Of a stretch of DNA of 64,000 bases, positions 46,038 through 55,776 are shown piece after piece (the first letter of the stretch is position 1; every line of letters starts with the position of its first letter). Location: contig JADJJT010000001.1 in assembly GCA_016706405.1 (NCBI GenBank), positions 434,001 through 498,000 on the forward strand, given 5' to 3'. The notes under the pieces were generated by a model that saw only the letters and a list, made by a program, of their open reading frames with translations, was not told the origin of the DNA and ran no database searches. The DNA is from Sphingobacteriales bacterium (lineage in GTDB: Bacteria; Bacteroidota; Bacteroidia; Chitinophagales; UBA2359). A program made the translations under genes and the position numbers.

Positions 46038-46493
46038 AAAACGATTAACAAAATGCTATGGGCAAAATTGCAGCAAACAAAATGGAAATAATATTGACTT
46101 TTTTTGCAAACCTGCTTTAATGGTGTTTTGAAGGAAAACAACAGCCAACAAGGGCAACCCTTGCACGGCTCAAACATTTTTTGCTCGTTTTTGTGGCCAA
46201 ACCACCCGCTGCGCATGCATTTACCGCGGTTCAAACAAGCTTAGTTAGAATTTTTAATGCCTTAAAATGAGCCTGTTAAAGTTCATTACTTCCGGATGAT
46301 GCCGTATTTTGGGCGATGGTTTTGGGTTTTTATCCGGATTTATTAAACCCCCAAAAAACAATAAATCTCTAAATAGCCTCTGTTTAAGGCTTATTCTCTT
46401 TAAACAACCAGCCAGTAATGGCAACTCTAACTAAGCCGTACGCGAGAAACAAAATTCAGCAAGTTTCGGATTTTATAACTGCTCTCTTGTTCC

Positions 46494-46501
46494 TACCTTT
46501 G
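46494..46501 (+). promoter_or_regulatory. Bacteroidota -7 element (TAccTTTG) for the AraC-MGMT gene
   Basis: Exact match 20 bp upstream of the ATG at 46521. The -33 region is not clear. Confidence 0.5.
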
Positions 46502-46520
46502 CATTATAAAATTTGAAAAA

Positions 46521-47363
46521 ATGGCAACACAAAATCAAATTCATTACAACCGAATTGCAGCAGCAATCGAATACATCAAAAACAACTTCAAACAACAGCC
46601 AAATTTGGACAAAGTTGCCGAACAAGTGCATTTAAGTCCGTTTCATTTTCAGCGTTTGTTTAGCGAATGGGCAGGAACAACACCCAAAAAGTTTTTGCAA
46701 TACATCAGCATCGAACACGCCAAAAAATTACTGACAAACAAACAAGCCACACTTTTTGATGCGGCATTTGAAATAGGACTTTCGGGCACAAGTCGTTTAC
46801 ACGATTTATTTGTGAATATCGAAGGAATGACACCCGCCGAATATAAAAACGGCGGCAAATACTTACACCTTAATTTTAGCTTTGCCGAAAGTCCGTTTGG
46901 AAATTTGATTGTTGCTTCTACCGAAAAAGGTGTTTGCTATATGGCATTTGAAGACAACGAAGAAAAAGCATTAAACAACCTGACATCAAAATTCCCGAAC
47001 GCATCGTTTCAACGAAAATTGGATTTAATACAACAAAACGCTTTGTTTATTTTTCAGCATGACTGGAGCAAACTGCCCGAAATAAAATTGCATTTAAAAG
47101 GAACGGAGTTTCAACTGAAAGTTTGGGAAACACTTTTAAAAATTCCAATGGGGCAACTATCTACTTATGGCAATATTGCAGAGCAAATCGGAAACGCAAA
47201 TGCTTCAAGAGCAGTGGGTACGGCAATCGGTAGCAACCCTGTTGCGTTTCTTATTCCATGCCACCGTGTTATTCAATCATCTGGGAATTTTGGCGGTTAC
47301 ATGTGGGGGAATACCCGAAAAACTGCTATCATTGGTTGGGAAGGAGCAAAAACAAATTCTTAA
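46521..47363 (+). CDS. AraC-type regulator fused to methylated-DNA-protein cysteine methyltransferase (Ada-like, short)
   Basis: 280 residues. The N-terminal AraC HTH pair is about 10-110 (LDKVAEQVHLSPFHFQRLFSEW, then DAAFEIGLSGTSRLHDLF). The C-terminal O6-alkylguanine transferase has PMGQLSTYGNIA, NASRAVGTAI and the active site IPCHRVI with Cys247. The N-terminal Ada zinc/phosphotriester domain (Cys4) is absent. By family it removes O6-methyl from guanine and regulates DNA-repair genes, perhaps its own. The start is set by the ATG shortly after a TAccTTTG element. Confidence 0.93.
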   Translation: MATQNQIHYNRIAAAIEYIKNNFKQQPNLDKVAEQVHLSPFHFQRLFSEWAGTTPKKFLQYISIEHAKKLLTNKQATLFDAAFEIGLSGTSRLHDLFVNIEGMTPAEYKNGGKYLHLNFSFAESPFGNLIVASTEKGVCYMAFEDNEEKALNNLTSKFPNASFQRKLDLIQQNALFIFQHDWSKLPEIKLHLKGTEFQLKVWETLLKIPMGQLSTYGNIAEQIGNANASRAVGTAIGSNPVAFLIPCHRVIQSSGNFGGYMWGNTRKTAIIGWEGAKTNS

Positions 47364-47645
47364 ATATAAAGACAAAAAAATGCAAGATATAAGCAGGGGA
47401 AAAAATAAAACGGAAAAAACCGTAAAGAAAATAGGCGTAGAAAATACAGTTTGAGCGAAGGTAGCAGGTTAAAAGCATAATAAAATTAAATGATAGAATG
47501 TGCTTCATAAATGGAAACAAAAACAAAAGGAGATTACCTTAACTAATTGGACTGCTACTTTTTTCACTTTGGTGTTATTTGACAAGTTAAATGGACACTC
47601 CAAATCGGTAATATTCTATTTCAGAGGTAATAGGCAAAAAGCAAA

Positions 47646-47704
47646 AAATTCCGGATAATAGTTGGTTATTACGTAACACCATTATCCGGAATTTAATAAA
47701 CAGG
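47646..47704. terminator. 14-bp inverted repeat built on TCCGGA, between convergent genes
   Basis: AAATTCCGGATAAT (47646-47659) is the exact inverse of ATTATCCGGAATTT (47691-47704), with a 31-base loop. It lies in the 400-bp gap 47364-47763 between two convergent genes, so a bidirectional terminator is plausible. The gap otherwise holds nothing I can name. Confidence 0.55.
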
Positions 47705-47763
47705 CAAATTCAGTGCTGCCTATTTCTTTTTTCTATCCTTATTGCCGTTGTTATTGCCAACAA

Positions 47764-50700
47764 CTAACGAATAAGTTTAAAAGTATGAGTTTGCTGCCCA
47801 GTAGCATTGCGCAACTGCACAAAATACAAACCATAATTAGACCAGTTTTGCAAATTTATTGATTGTGTTAGCTGGCAGCCATTAGTAGCAGCATTAATAG
47901 TTTGGTTGGCAACCATACGGCCTTGTGTGTCGTAAACGCGCAAATGGCCATTGGCAAAGGTTTCGGGTAGGTTTAAATAAGCCACATCATGGTTGGAGTT
48001 TAACACAATATTTGGTTGTATATTTTCTTTATTGCCAAGGTTAACGGCAACAATATTACTGTATTGCGTGTAGCCGTTGGCATCTGTCCACGAAAGGCGG
48101 TAGTAAGCCGTGCCACATAACGAAGGTGGGGTATGCAAAGCACTGTAGGCATAAACCTCGTTGGCAGTACCTGCCCCCTGTATAGTGGTAAAAGGTTCAA
48201 ACTGTTGGCCGTTGGCCGAGTAATACAGTGTAAAATACTGGTTATTTATTTGCGCCGCTACCGAAAACTGTAGCAATACTCCTTTTTCTTGTTGCGTGGC
48301 GTTAAAGTTCAACAACTCAAGCGGTGTTTTTTCGCAAATAATATCTTCCACAAAATTATCTCCTGGGCAGCCGTATGGATCACTTAAAATAAGCATGTAG
48401 CTTGATTTTTCGCCCTCTTTAAAGAAAAGCGAGGGCAATGTTTCGCCATAAAATGGTTGGTAAATAAGGTCGCCGCTAATATTGTACTGGCTGTTGGCAT
48501 CCCATTGTGGGTAGCCACCTTTAGCCGACAGCACTACGGTATAGTCGCCGGTTGACCAATCGCAAGTGCCATTTACAGTTAGCTCAACGGGTGCTAAAAA
48601 TACAATTTCAACAGGGCCAGCGCTGTCGTAGCAGGGGTCGCTTAGGTCGGGGCTGCCATTGGGGGTGGTTTTGGCAGCATAGGCCGTTATATAATAGGTA
48701 GTATAATATTTTGCACCTTCATCTTTAATGGCATCATAAGTAAACTCGCCGGTAGTATTGATGGCTAATATTGAACCAAGCGGGTCGAGGCTGTTGCTGT
48801 GCAATACATAAACGACCTGTTGTCCTTCGCCCAATACCACATCAGTTGCGGCGGTTGTACCTGTTGCGCCGGCACAAACCGGTTCAACCGGAGTGGGGCC
48901 GGCCAAATTGGTTATGCAGCAAAGCGGGGCATTAAAACTAATTTCTTCTACGCATCCGGTTAATAATCCGGTACAAACAACAGTATATTGGCCTTTTCCA
49001 TCGCCTTTAAATTCAAACGAGGGTTTATCTCCGGTGTTAAAAATGCCCAAGGCATCGCCACTAAGCTGGTATTCTTCTTCTTCGCCAAAAATTTCAAAGG
49101 TAACGCTAAAGTTTTCTGTTCCCGCAACACATTCGGGGCCGGCTATAAGGTCAATCAAATTGTCGGGGCAAGGATTACAAACGGGCAAATTAAAGCTTAG
49201 CGAGCCAGTACAGCCCGAGTCGTTGCCAATGGCATTTACCAAAACCGTACTTCCATCTCCCGGAAGTTCTAAGGTTAGCGATTCGCCATTTTTAAGCTGG
49301 GCATTTACACCACCGCTTAGGGTAAAAGTTTCGTCTTCGCCAACTACGTCAATAGTAAAGGTGGCATTTTTGGCGTTTGGTATGCAATCTACATCTTTTA
49401 CCGTTAAAACGGGGTTATGATAAACGGTAACATTGTAAAATGCGGTATCAATGCCATTGCAAGTGCCTGTTTTTTCGGCCACCAAATAAGCCAAGTATTT
49501 TCCGGGCTTGTCGTACAGTTTTACGGGGTCGTTTTCTTTACTGGTGGTGCCGTCATCAAAATACCAGGTAAATTGGTCGGCATTCAGGCTTTTATTTTTA
49601 TAAAACACTTTTATTGATTTGCAGGCTTCAATTTCTTCGGTGGTAACAAAATCGGCAATAACGGGGGTTAGTTCGAAGGCAAATTTTATAGAACCAAGGT
49701 TACAGTTTGTAGAGTTGTTGGTTTCTGACCACGCGCCGGGGGTAGTAGGAAACAAATCGGAGCCGCCGCAGCCTGCACAAACAGCCTGGTAAACAACGCC
49801 ATCTTTGCTAAATCGGCTGGTGCCACCGTCAACGTGTTCTCCGGTGCCGCTTGGCGCACCAAAAAAGGTGGCAAAGGCAATATCTTTACAATCTTGGCTA
49901 AAAACAATAAAATAAAAGTCGTTGCCATCGGTAGTGCTTTGGTAGGCATCGGAGGTTACTGGCAAACCAAGGGTTGAAAGGTTGGATACGCCACCTACGC
50001 CTGCCGACCCCCATCCGGAAACATAAATTTGGTTACATTTATCTACTAAAAAAGCGGTGGGCGAAATGTCGGGGGTGCCATCTCCGTTGCCAAACGCCAT
50101 TGAAAAAATGGTTGCGTCTAACTGTGGCGATAGTTTATGGATATACTGGCCACCGCCGTCTATATTATATACATCGCCAACTTTGGGGTAAGCGCCTTGT
50201 GTTTGGCCAACGGTATAAATATATCCATCGGCATCGGTTTCTATAAAATAGCTTTGGTCGTACGAGGTGGTACCTAAATAGGTGCTTTGCAACAGTTGGC
50301 TGCCGTCTTTATTTATATGTGCAACAAAGGCATCGGCAGTGCCACCAATGGCAGAGGGAAATAAGGTGCCAGCAGTTGTGGGGAAGTCTTTACTAGTAGT
50401 GCCACCACATATATAAATAGTACCATCCGGATATGGTTTAACTGAGTAAACAGCATCATCTTTAGTGCCGCCAATATGTGTACCCCACATCAATTCTGAC
50501 AGGTCGGGGTTAAATTTAAGCACAACACCTTCTTGGCTGCCATTGCTATACTCTTGAAACGAGCCGGGCGATGCCGGAAAGTCGGGAGATTGCGTGGTGG
50601 AGGCAATGTATATATTACCATCTTTATCAAAAAATACTTCGCCGCGGTGTTCGTCGGCATAGTTAAATTTAAGCGGTGTTACGGTGTTAATACCATCGTT

Positions 50701-51972
50701 GCCAATACCCCCAATAAAGGTTCCGGCTAAAAGTGATGCGCCATCGCTGCTAATTTTGGCTATTACAATATCTGTTCCCTCGATATAATGCACCGAGTTA
50801 ATGCTAATTTCGGCACCACCATTGTGCGAGTCGTCGTAACAGCCCGGCGAGGTTGGAAAGTCGGTAGAGGCCGATGTGCCATATATAATAAGGTCTCCTT
50901 GGTCATCAATAACTATACTGTGTGGCACCTCGTTGCCTAACGAGCCGCCAACATAAGTTGAATATACCAAACCTGTGCCATCGGGGGTGTATTTGGTTAT
51001 ACCCATATCGGCAGGGAAATAGCTGCCCGATGACCCTCCTTGGAACGACTCTTGAAAAGCGCCTATAGTTGTTGGGTATCCGATGTCAAAAACCACGCCA
51101 CCGGCAAAAAGATGGCCTTCAAAATCGTAAGCAGCCGTAAAGCCCCAGTTGTCGGCAGTTGAGCCGGTATAGGTCGAGAAAACAAGGGTGGGGTCAATAA
51201 TTAGTTCGGCATTGGGGTTATAGCCCGAGGGAAAATCGAAGCTAACTTTGTTTCCGGATACTATAAAATTACAGGGCACTTCTACCATCTTGCCATCAAT
51301 ATATTGGTAGGCAAAGGGTTTTTGGTCTATTAAGGTGTTTACTGATGTTACGGCGTGTAAATTGCCATCTTTTACAAATAATTTGTCTAATCCATCGTAG
51401 CTTAGTTTAATTTGATCAATATTGGCATTTGGCTTCACAATAAAATCGTATTTCATGGTTGCATCATCTCCATATATACGCATGGTAACACCGTTCCACA
51501 GTTCGGTATAATCTATTTGCTGGTACAAGCCAACATGCGAGCGCCACTTGTCTTTTTTGCCTATAAAATAGTTGCGGTAGGGCTCGGTCAGGCAGGTTGC
51601 TGCCGGCATTACATTGGTATTGGCATTTTCAAAATTTACCCTAAACGCGTGACAATTGACCAAAATGTCTTCGCTGTCGGGGGTGTGGTGTGCCTCGTGA
51701 ATGGCATCAATATCATCCGGCGAAACCAAAACGTAGGTAAGGCGGTTTTGCTCCAAAAAAAGGCGTGCCGAGTTTAATTCGACTTTGTATTTAATAATAT
51801 CATTCCACTGGCCCTTGTTTTCAATAAAATTTAAAACCGTGGGGGGCAATGTATTACTTTGGCAGTCGCCGGCATGTGCCGGCATAGTTTTTGCCCATGT
51901 TATTAAAAACAAGCATAACAGGGCTGCCAAACGTCTTAAAAAGGGGTTAAAAAAGCGCATAAATAAACACAT
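47764..51972 (-). CDS. T9SS-exported SBBP-repeat/PKD surface protein
   Basis: 1402 residues. A signal peptide is followed by an N-terminal domain with IENKGQWNDIIKYKVE and NYFIGKKDKWRSHVGLYQQIDY, typical of large Bacteroidota surface proteins. SBBP-type propeller repeats span about 240-760 (GLVYSTYVGGSLGNEVPHSI, LLAGTFIGGIGNDGIN, LLQSTYLGTTSYDQSYFI). A PKD domain lies near 790-850 (FTWYFDDGTTSKENDPV), then Ig-like Cys-containing repeats. A type IX sorting domain ends the protein (LRVYDTQGRMVANQTI, GLYFVQLRNATGQQTHTFKLI). It is likely a cell-surface adhesin or matrix protein. No catalytic motif seen. It is monocistronic. Confidence 0.9.
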   Translation of the reverse strand: MCLFMRFFNPFLRRLAALLCLFLITWAKTMPAHAGDCQSNTLPPTVLNFIENKGQWNDIIKYKVELNSARLFLEQNRLTYVLVSPDDIDAIHEAHHTPDSEDILVNCHAFRVNFENANTNVMPAATCLTEPYRNYFIGKKDKWRSHVGLYQQIDYTELWNGVTMRIYGDDATMKYDFIVKPNANIDQIKLSYDGLDKLFVKDGNLHAVTSVNTLIDQKPFAYQYIDGKMVEVPCNFIVSGNKVSFDFPSGYNPNAELIIDPTLVFSTYTGSTADNWGFTAAYDFEGHLFAGGVVFDIGYPTTIGAFQESFQGGSSGSYFPADMGITKYTPDGTGLVYSTYVGGSLGNEVPHSIVIDDQGDLIIYGTSASTDFPTSPGCYDDSHNGGAEISINSVHYIEGTDIVIAKISSDGASLLAGTFIGGIGNDGINTVTPLKFNYADEHRGEVFFDKDGNIYIASTTQSPDFPASPGSFQEYSNGSQEGVVLKFNPDLSELMWGTHIGGTKDDAVYSVKPYPDGTIYICGGTTSKDFPTTAGTLFPSAIGGTADAFVAHINKDGSQLLQSTYLGTTSYDQSYFIETDADGYIYTVGQTQGAYPKVGDVYNIDGGGQYIHKLSPQLDATIFSMAFGNGDGTPDISPTAFLVDKCNQIYVSGWGSAGVGGVSNLSTLGLPVTSDAYQSTTDGNDFYFIVFSQDCKDIAFATFFGAPSGTGEHVDGGTSRFSKDGVVYQAVCAGCGGSDLFPTTPGAWSETNNSTNCNLGSIKFAFELTPVIADFVTTEEIEACKSIKVFYKNKSLNADQFTWYFDDGTTSKENDPVKLYDKPGKYLAYLVAEKTGTCNGIDTAFYNVTVYHNPVLTVKDVDCIPNAKNATFTIDVVGEDETFTLSGGVNAQLKNGESLTLELPGDGSTVLVNAIGNDSGCTGSLSFNLPVCNPCPDNLIDLIAGPECVAGTENFSVTFEIFGEEEEYQLSGDALGIFNTGDKPSFEFKGDGKGQYTVVCTGLLTGCVEEISFNAPLCCITNLAGPTPVEPVCAGATGTTAATDVVLGEGQQVVYVLHSNSLDPLGSILAINTTGEFTYDAIKDEGAKYYTTYYITAYAAKTTPNGSPDLSDPCYDSAGPVEIVFLAPVELTVNGTCDWSTGDYTVVLSAKGGYPQWDANSQYNISGDLIYQPFYGETLPSLFFKEGEKSSYMLILSDPYGCPGDNFVEDIICEKTPLELLNFNATQQEKGVLLQFSVAAQINNQYFTLYYSANGQQFEPFTTIQGAGTANEVYAYSALHTPPSLCGTAYYRLSWTDANGYTQYSNIVAVNLGNKENIQPNIVLNSNHDVAYLNLPETFANGHLRVYDTQGRMVANQTINAATNGCQLTQSINLQNWSNYGLYFVQLRNATGQQTHTFKLIR

Positions 51973-52138
51973 TATTTGAGATTTTTAAAAAATTTATAGT
52001 CAATTGGCTTAGCTTGCTATAAATTAAGCTTAATTTAAACCGGTTAAGGTAATACTTTTTTGCTTAACCCTATTTAATAAATCACAAAAATATTTGGTTG
52101 AATCGTATTTTTTAGATAAAACTAACCGTCTCCTGCTG

Positions 52139-52146
52139 TATTTTTG
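52139..52146 (+). promoter_or_regulatory. Bacteroidota -7 element (TAttTTTG) for the SDR gene
   Basis: Exact match 40 bp upstream of the ATG at 52186. No clear -33. Confidence 0.5.
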
Positions 52147-52185
52147 AACTTTTTATCTAAAAATCTATATTTTTAATATCCCTTG

Positions 52186-52977
52186 ATGATGGATAGTGCA
52201 TATTATGCCCCCGATTTGTTTAAGCATAAAACGGTATTAATAACCGGAGGTGGCAGTGGCATAGGCAAAACTATTGCCCAGCATTTTTTATACTACGGCG
52301 CACGTGTGTTTATTGCCTCGCGCAAGCCCGCACGCCTTGAAAAAGCCATTGACGAGTTGCGGCAATATGGGCCTGTTGAGGCTGTTGCCGCCGATGTACG
52401 CAATACCCAAATGATAGCCGACTTAGCCCACCACATACAATCGAATACCGGTCAACTCGATATATTAATAAACAATGCGGGCGGGCAGTTTCCGTCTCCA
52501 GCGGAGTTTATTTCGGAAAATGGTTGGAATGCCGTTATTAACACCAACTTAAACGGCACCTTTTATGTAACGCAGCAAATGGCTAAAACTTTTTTTATCC
52601 CGCAAAAAAGTGGCGTTGTAGTTAATATAATTGTAGCTATTTACAAGGGATTTCCGGGCATGGCGCATACCGGTGCGGCGCGTGCCGGGGTTGATAATTT
52701 AACCAAGTCGTTAGCTATTGAATGGGCTAAAAATAATATCCGGATAAATGCCATTGCGCCGGGCGTCATTCATTCTTCCGGATTAGAAAACTATCCACCC
52801 GAATTACTTACAGGCATATCGTCAAAAATACCTTTAAAGCGGCTTGGCACAACCAACGAAGTAGCGCATTTGGCTTTGTTTTTAAGTAGCCCATTAGCCA
52901 ATTTTATAACCGGCGAAACTATTTATGTAGATGGTGGGCAACGCCTTTGGGGCGATTTATGGGAAATTCCGGGATGA
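52186..52977 (+). CDS. SDR oxidoreductase, 2,4-dienoyl-CoA-reductase-like
   Basis: 263 residues from the first ATG; a TTG one codon earlier is less likely. The Rossmann motif is TGGGSGIGKTIA, then NNAGGQFPSPAEFIS. The usual SDR Tyr-x-x-x-Lys is not present at the normal place: the sequence there is HTGAARAGVDNLTKSLAIEW. That Tyr-less pattern, with NNAGGQF, is characteristic of the DECR/peroxisomal 2,4-dienoyl-CoA reductase subgroup. It probably uses NADPH to reduce unsaturated acyl-CoA in fatty-acid oxidation. The C-terminus ITGETIYVDGGQRLWGD is standard. It stands alone, divergent from the T9SS protein. Confidence 0.85.
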   Translation: MMDSAYYAPDLFKHKTVLITGGGSGIGKTIAQHFLYYGARVFIASRKPARLEKAIDELRQYGPVEAVAADVRNTQMIADLAHHIQSNTGQLDILINNAGGQFPSPAEFISENGWNAVINTNLNGTFYVTQQMAKTFFIPQKSGVVVNIIVAIYKGFPGMAHTGAARAGVDNLTKSLAIEWAKNNIRINAIAPGVIHSSGLENYPPELLTGISSKIPLKRLGTTNEVAHLALFLSSPLANFITGETIYVDGGQRLWGDLWEIPG

Positions 52978-53146
52978 AGTTCCGGAAGGCAGTAGAATTT
53001 AGGCTAATAAAAGAATTGTTATCCAACAAAAAACAGCACTATTAAAAAAAAACAGTAATTTTACACTTTCGTTTGCCTTAATTAGCCATAAATTGCACTC
53101 GTTATAAGTGCATAAATTTACCGCTCACTTCATTTTTATTAATTTT

Positions 53147-53464
53147 ATGAAACCACTTTCGACTTTACGGCGATTATTTCCACCGTTTTTGCGCAATAAA
53201 TATGGATTTGTAGGCGTAAGTTTTTTGATTTGGATGCTTTTTTTTGATACCAACACCTTGTTTTCGCAGTGGCAACTGAGCCGCGACAATGACAGGCTGC
53301 AAAACAAGCTTACCCAATACCAACAAGAGATTAAAATAGTTGAGCAAGATTTAAACGAACTTAAAAACAATACTTCGTTAATTGAAAAAGTAGCCCGCGA
53401 AAATTTTTACATGAAAAAAAATAACGAGGACGTTTTTATTATTGAAAGCCAACCCAATAAATAA
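53147..53464 (+). CDS. Septum formation initiator (FtsB/DivIC-like)
   Basis: 105 residues from the ATG at 53147. The frame is open 13 codons further, but this start gives the normal topology: short basic cytoplasmic tail, one transmembrane helix (FVGVSFLIWMLFF), then a coiled coil (LQNKLTQYQQEIKIVEQDLNEL) and a short conserved end (EKVARENFYMKKNNEDVFII). Family members link FtsL and FtsQ in the divisome. It is 32 bp upstream of aroA on the same strand and may be cotranscribed. Confidence 0.88.
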   Translation: MKPLSTLRRLFPPFLRNKYGFVGVSFLIWMLFFDTNTLFSQWQLSRDNDRLQNKLTQYQQEIKIVEQDLNELKNNTSLIEKVARENFYMKKNNEDVFIIESQPNK

Positions 53465-53496
53465 TAACAAGCCTTTACCTTATTAACTTCAGGCAG

Positions 53497-54804
53497 TTGC
53501 TACACCTAAGCGCACCCACAGGGCGGGTAATTAATGGTAGGGTTAGTTTGCCCACCTCAAAAAGTATAACCAACCGCGTTTTTATTATTCAAGCCTTGCT
53601 TGGGCAAGCCTTTGCCATACAGCAGGCAGCAGTTTGCGCCGATACCCAAGCGATGCAACAAGCCCTGCAGCAACAAAAACAAGCGCAAAAAAATAGTGGA
53701 AATTACACCCACCTAACTGTAAATGCAAATATTGGCCATGCAGGTACAGCTATGCGCTTTTTAACGGCTTATTTTTGCCTCCAGCCACACACCACCATCC
53801 TTGACGGCAGCGAACAAATGCGGCAACGCCCCATTGCCCCATTAGTGCAAGCCCTACAGCAGTTAGGCGCACACATTACCTATCTTAACCAGCCCGGTTA
53901 CCCACCCATACAAATACACGGCAACCTCAAACCCTTAGAAGGCGGGCAAATTACCATTGATGCAAGCATTAGCAGCCAGTTTTTAAGCGCAGTTTTGCTG
54001 ATTGCACCCGCCTTACCCAAAGGACTTATTTTAGAATGGAAAGGGCAATTGGTATCGCAAGGGTATATAAATATGACTTTACAAGTGATGCAGTATTTTG
54101 GCGTGAAGGCTCAGTTTGGTTCCGGATTTATCCGGATAAAGCCCCAAACCTACCAGCCTCGCCCCATACATATTCCGCCCGATTGGAGTGCAGCCTCGTA
54201 TATCTACGCTTTAGCTGCCCTTTCGCGCGAGGCAAGTATAAAACTACCCAATTTAGCCCTGCACCCCAACTGGCAACCCGACGCTATTATTAAAACATGG
54301 ATGCGGCAATTAGGCGTACGCACCCAACCCTGCGAAACAAACCCCCAAACCGACCTAATAATTACAAAAAAGGGCTATGGCCATACCCCTCCTTTGCTTC
54401 AACTGCCTTTTTTAAACAGCCCCGACCTTGCACAAACAATGGCCGTTGTTTGCGCCGCCTTAAATATTGAGGGGCATTTTACCGGCCTTCAAACGCTACG
54501 GCATAAAGAAACCCAAAGGATAACAGCACTACAAACCGAATTAGCAAAAATTGGCACAAATTTTTTACCAACCAACGCTACAAATTATAATTCGGCAACA
54601 CTAAAACCTGCCCCTTTGCCTAATCATATATTGCCTTGTTTTGCCACTTATAACGACCATAGAATGGCTTTGTCGCTATCAGGGTTAGCCATGGTAATGC
54701 CCCGCGGCATTCAAATAATGCAACCCCAGGTAGTTGAAAAATCGTTCCCTACATATTGGGAGGTACTACAGAATTTAGGGTTTTTGGTTAAAAATTTGGG
54801 CTAA
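53497..54804 (+). CDS. aroA: 3-phosphoshikimate 1-carboxyvinyltransferase (EPSP synthase)
   Basis: 435 residues from a TTG start (LLHLSAPTGRV); no better ATG precedes the conserved N-terminus. Family motifs: LPTSKSITNRVFI (phosphate/PEP-binding Lys), GTAMRFLTAYF, DGSEQMRQRPI, SSQFLSAVLLIAP, DWSAASYIYALAAL, LRHKETQRITAL and YNDHRMALSL (catalytic Asp/His/Arg region). It joins PEP to shikimate-3-phosphate in aromatic amino acid synthesis. It sits between a division gene and ssb. Codon 1 being TTG is the only oddity. Confidence 0.95.
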   Translation: MLHLSAPTGRVINGRVSLPTSKSITNRVFIIQALLGQAFAIQQAAVCADTQAMQQALQQQKQAQKNSGNYTHLTVNANIGHAGTAMRFLTAYFCLQPHTTILDGSEQMRQRPIAPLVQALQQLGAHITYLNQPGYPPIQIHGNLKPLEGGQITIDASISSQFLSAVLLIAPALPKGLILEWKGQLVSQGYINMTLQVMQYFGVKAQFGSGFIRIKPQTYQPRPIHIPPDWSAASYIYALAALSREASIKLPNLALHPNWQPDAIIKTWMRQLGVRTQPCETNPQTDLIITKKGYGHTPPLLQLPFLNSPDLAQTMAVVCAALNIEGHFTGLQTLRHKETQRITALQTELAKIGTNFLPTNATNYNSATLKPAPLPNHILPCFATYNDHRMALSLSGLAMVMPRGIQIMQPQVVEKSFPTYWEVLQNLGFLVKNLG

Positions 54805-54857
54805 AACCTAATAAAACAAGATTTTTTTATTTTTTTTGCTAATTTTTTTTGCAAAAA

Positions 54858-54889
54858 TTTGTTTTTTTGATAAAAACACCGTACATTTG
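54858..54889 (+). promoter_or_regulatory. Complete Bacteroidota promoter for ssb
   Basis: TTTG (54858-54861), 20 bases, then TAcaTTTG (54882-54889), about 73 bp upstream of the ssb ATG. The surrounding DNA is strongly A/T-rich. Confidence 0.8.
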
Positions 54890-54961
54890 CCAAAGATTTA
54901 GAAAAAAAGAAATCAGTAATCAGAATTTTATTTTTTAATGTTTTATTTTTAGTATTTTATT

Positions 54962-55438
54962 ATGACGAGTTTAAACCGAGTAATGTTAATCGGTCGTTTA
55001 GGAAGCGACCCCGAAATTCAACGATTTGAGAGTGGAACTGTAAAAGCAGCATTTAGATTAGCAACCAGCGAGCGTTACACCAACCGAGACGGCCAAAAAG
55101 TAGAAAAAACAGACTGGCACAGTATTATTGTATGGGGCAAACTTGCCGAAGTTGCCGAGCGTTTTCTTAAAAAAGGCAAGCTAATATTTATTGAAGGTCG
55201 CCTTTCGACCCGTACATGGGAAGATGCCAATGGGCAAAAACGATTTGTGGTTGAAATTGAAGCAAATAATTTTCAAATGTTATCAAAAGATGAGCAAGGC
55301 GGCGGAGAGCATAGCGCAACAAGCGCCTCCGGACAAAAAGGCGGATATGCCAAACAAGACGACGACCTTACCCCCCCCAATGAAATGCCAAAAATGAATG
55401 ACGGCAATCATGACGATGCTGACGATTTGCCATTTTAA
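54962..55438 (+). CDS. ssb: Single-stranded DNA-binding protein
   Basis: 158 residues. The OB-fold start is MTSLNRVMLIGRLGSDPEIQ, followed by FRLATSERYT, DWHSIIVWGKLAEVAERFLKKG, FIEGRLSTRTWED and VVEIEANNFQML. A flexible Gly/Ser/Gln-rich linker leads to the acidic tip DDADDLPF that recruits repair and replication partners. It binds ssDNA as a tetramer. It has its own promoter and a strong terminator. No oddity. Confidence 0.97.
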   Translation: MTSLNRVMLIGRLGSDPEIQRFESGTVKAAFRLATSERYTNRDGQKVEKTDWHSIIVWGKLAEVAERFLKKGKLIFIEGRLSTRTWEDANGQKRFVVEIEANNFQMLSKDEQGGGEHSATSASGQKGGYAKQDDDLTPPNEMPKMNDGNHDDADDLPF

Positions 55439-55532
55439 TTTGCCATACAGCTTAAAACTGATCTAGTAAAGAAATAAATCGGCTACCACATTTATTTATA
55501 GCACTATAATAATAAAATAAGTAGTCGCTTAC

Positions 55533-55586
55533 TACCCCAAACCAAAGCTTAAATATTTTGCCTTTGGTTTGGGGTATTGTTTTTTG
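55533..55586 (+). terminator. Rho-independent terminator of ssb
   Basis: TACCCCAAACCAAAG (55533-55547) pairs perfectly with CTTTGGTTTGGGGTA (55562-55576), followed by TTGTTTTTTG. It lies in the 338-bp gap 55439-55776 between convergent genes; the rest of the gap holds one TCCGGA and no gene. Confidence 0.92.
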
Positions 55587-55776
55587 CTTGTAAATATTAA
55601 ACTTTATTGTACCCTACACTGTAAGACCAAATTGAAAAAATAGCTGTAAACGAACCAATCCGGAATTGTTACCTGCGAAACCATAGCCAAACGCTCGGTG
55701 AATTGGCTCAAACCAACGAGCAGTTAATAATTAATTGACAACGCGAAGATGTTTTGTGATAACCGCTTGTTTTGTG

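Noticed and set aside
45773..46234. 153-codon minus-strand frame
   Set aside because: It is the shadow of the HPt gene plus non-coding DNA; its sequence has no protein-like pattern.
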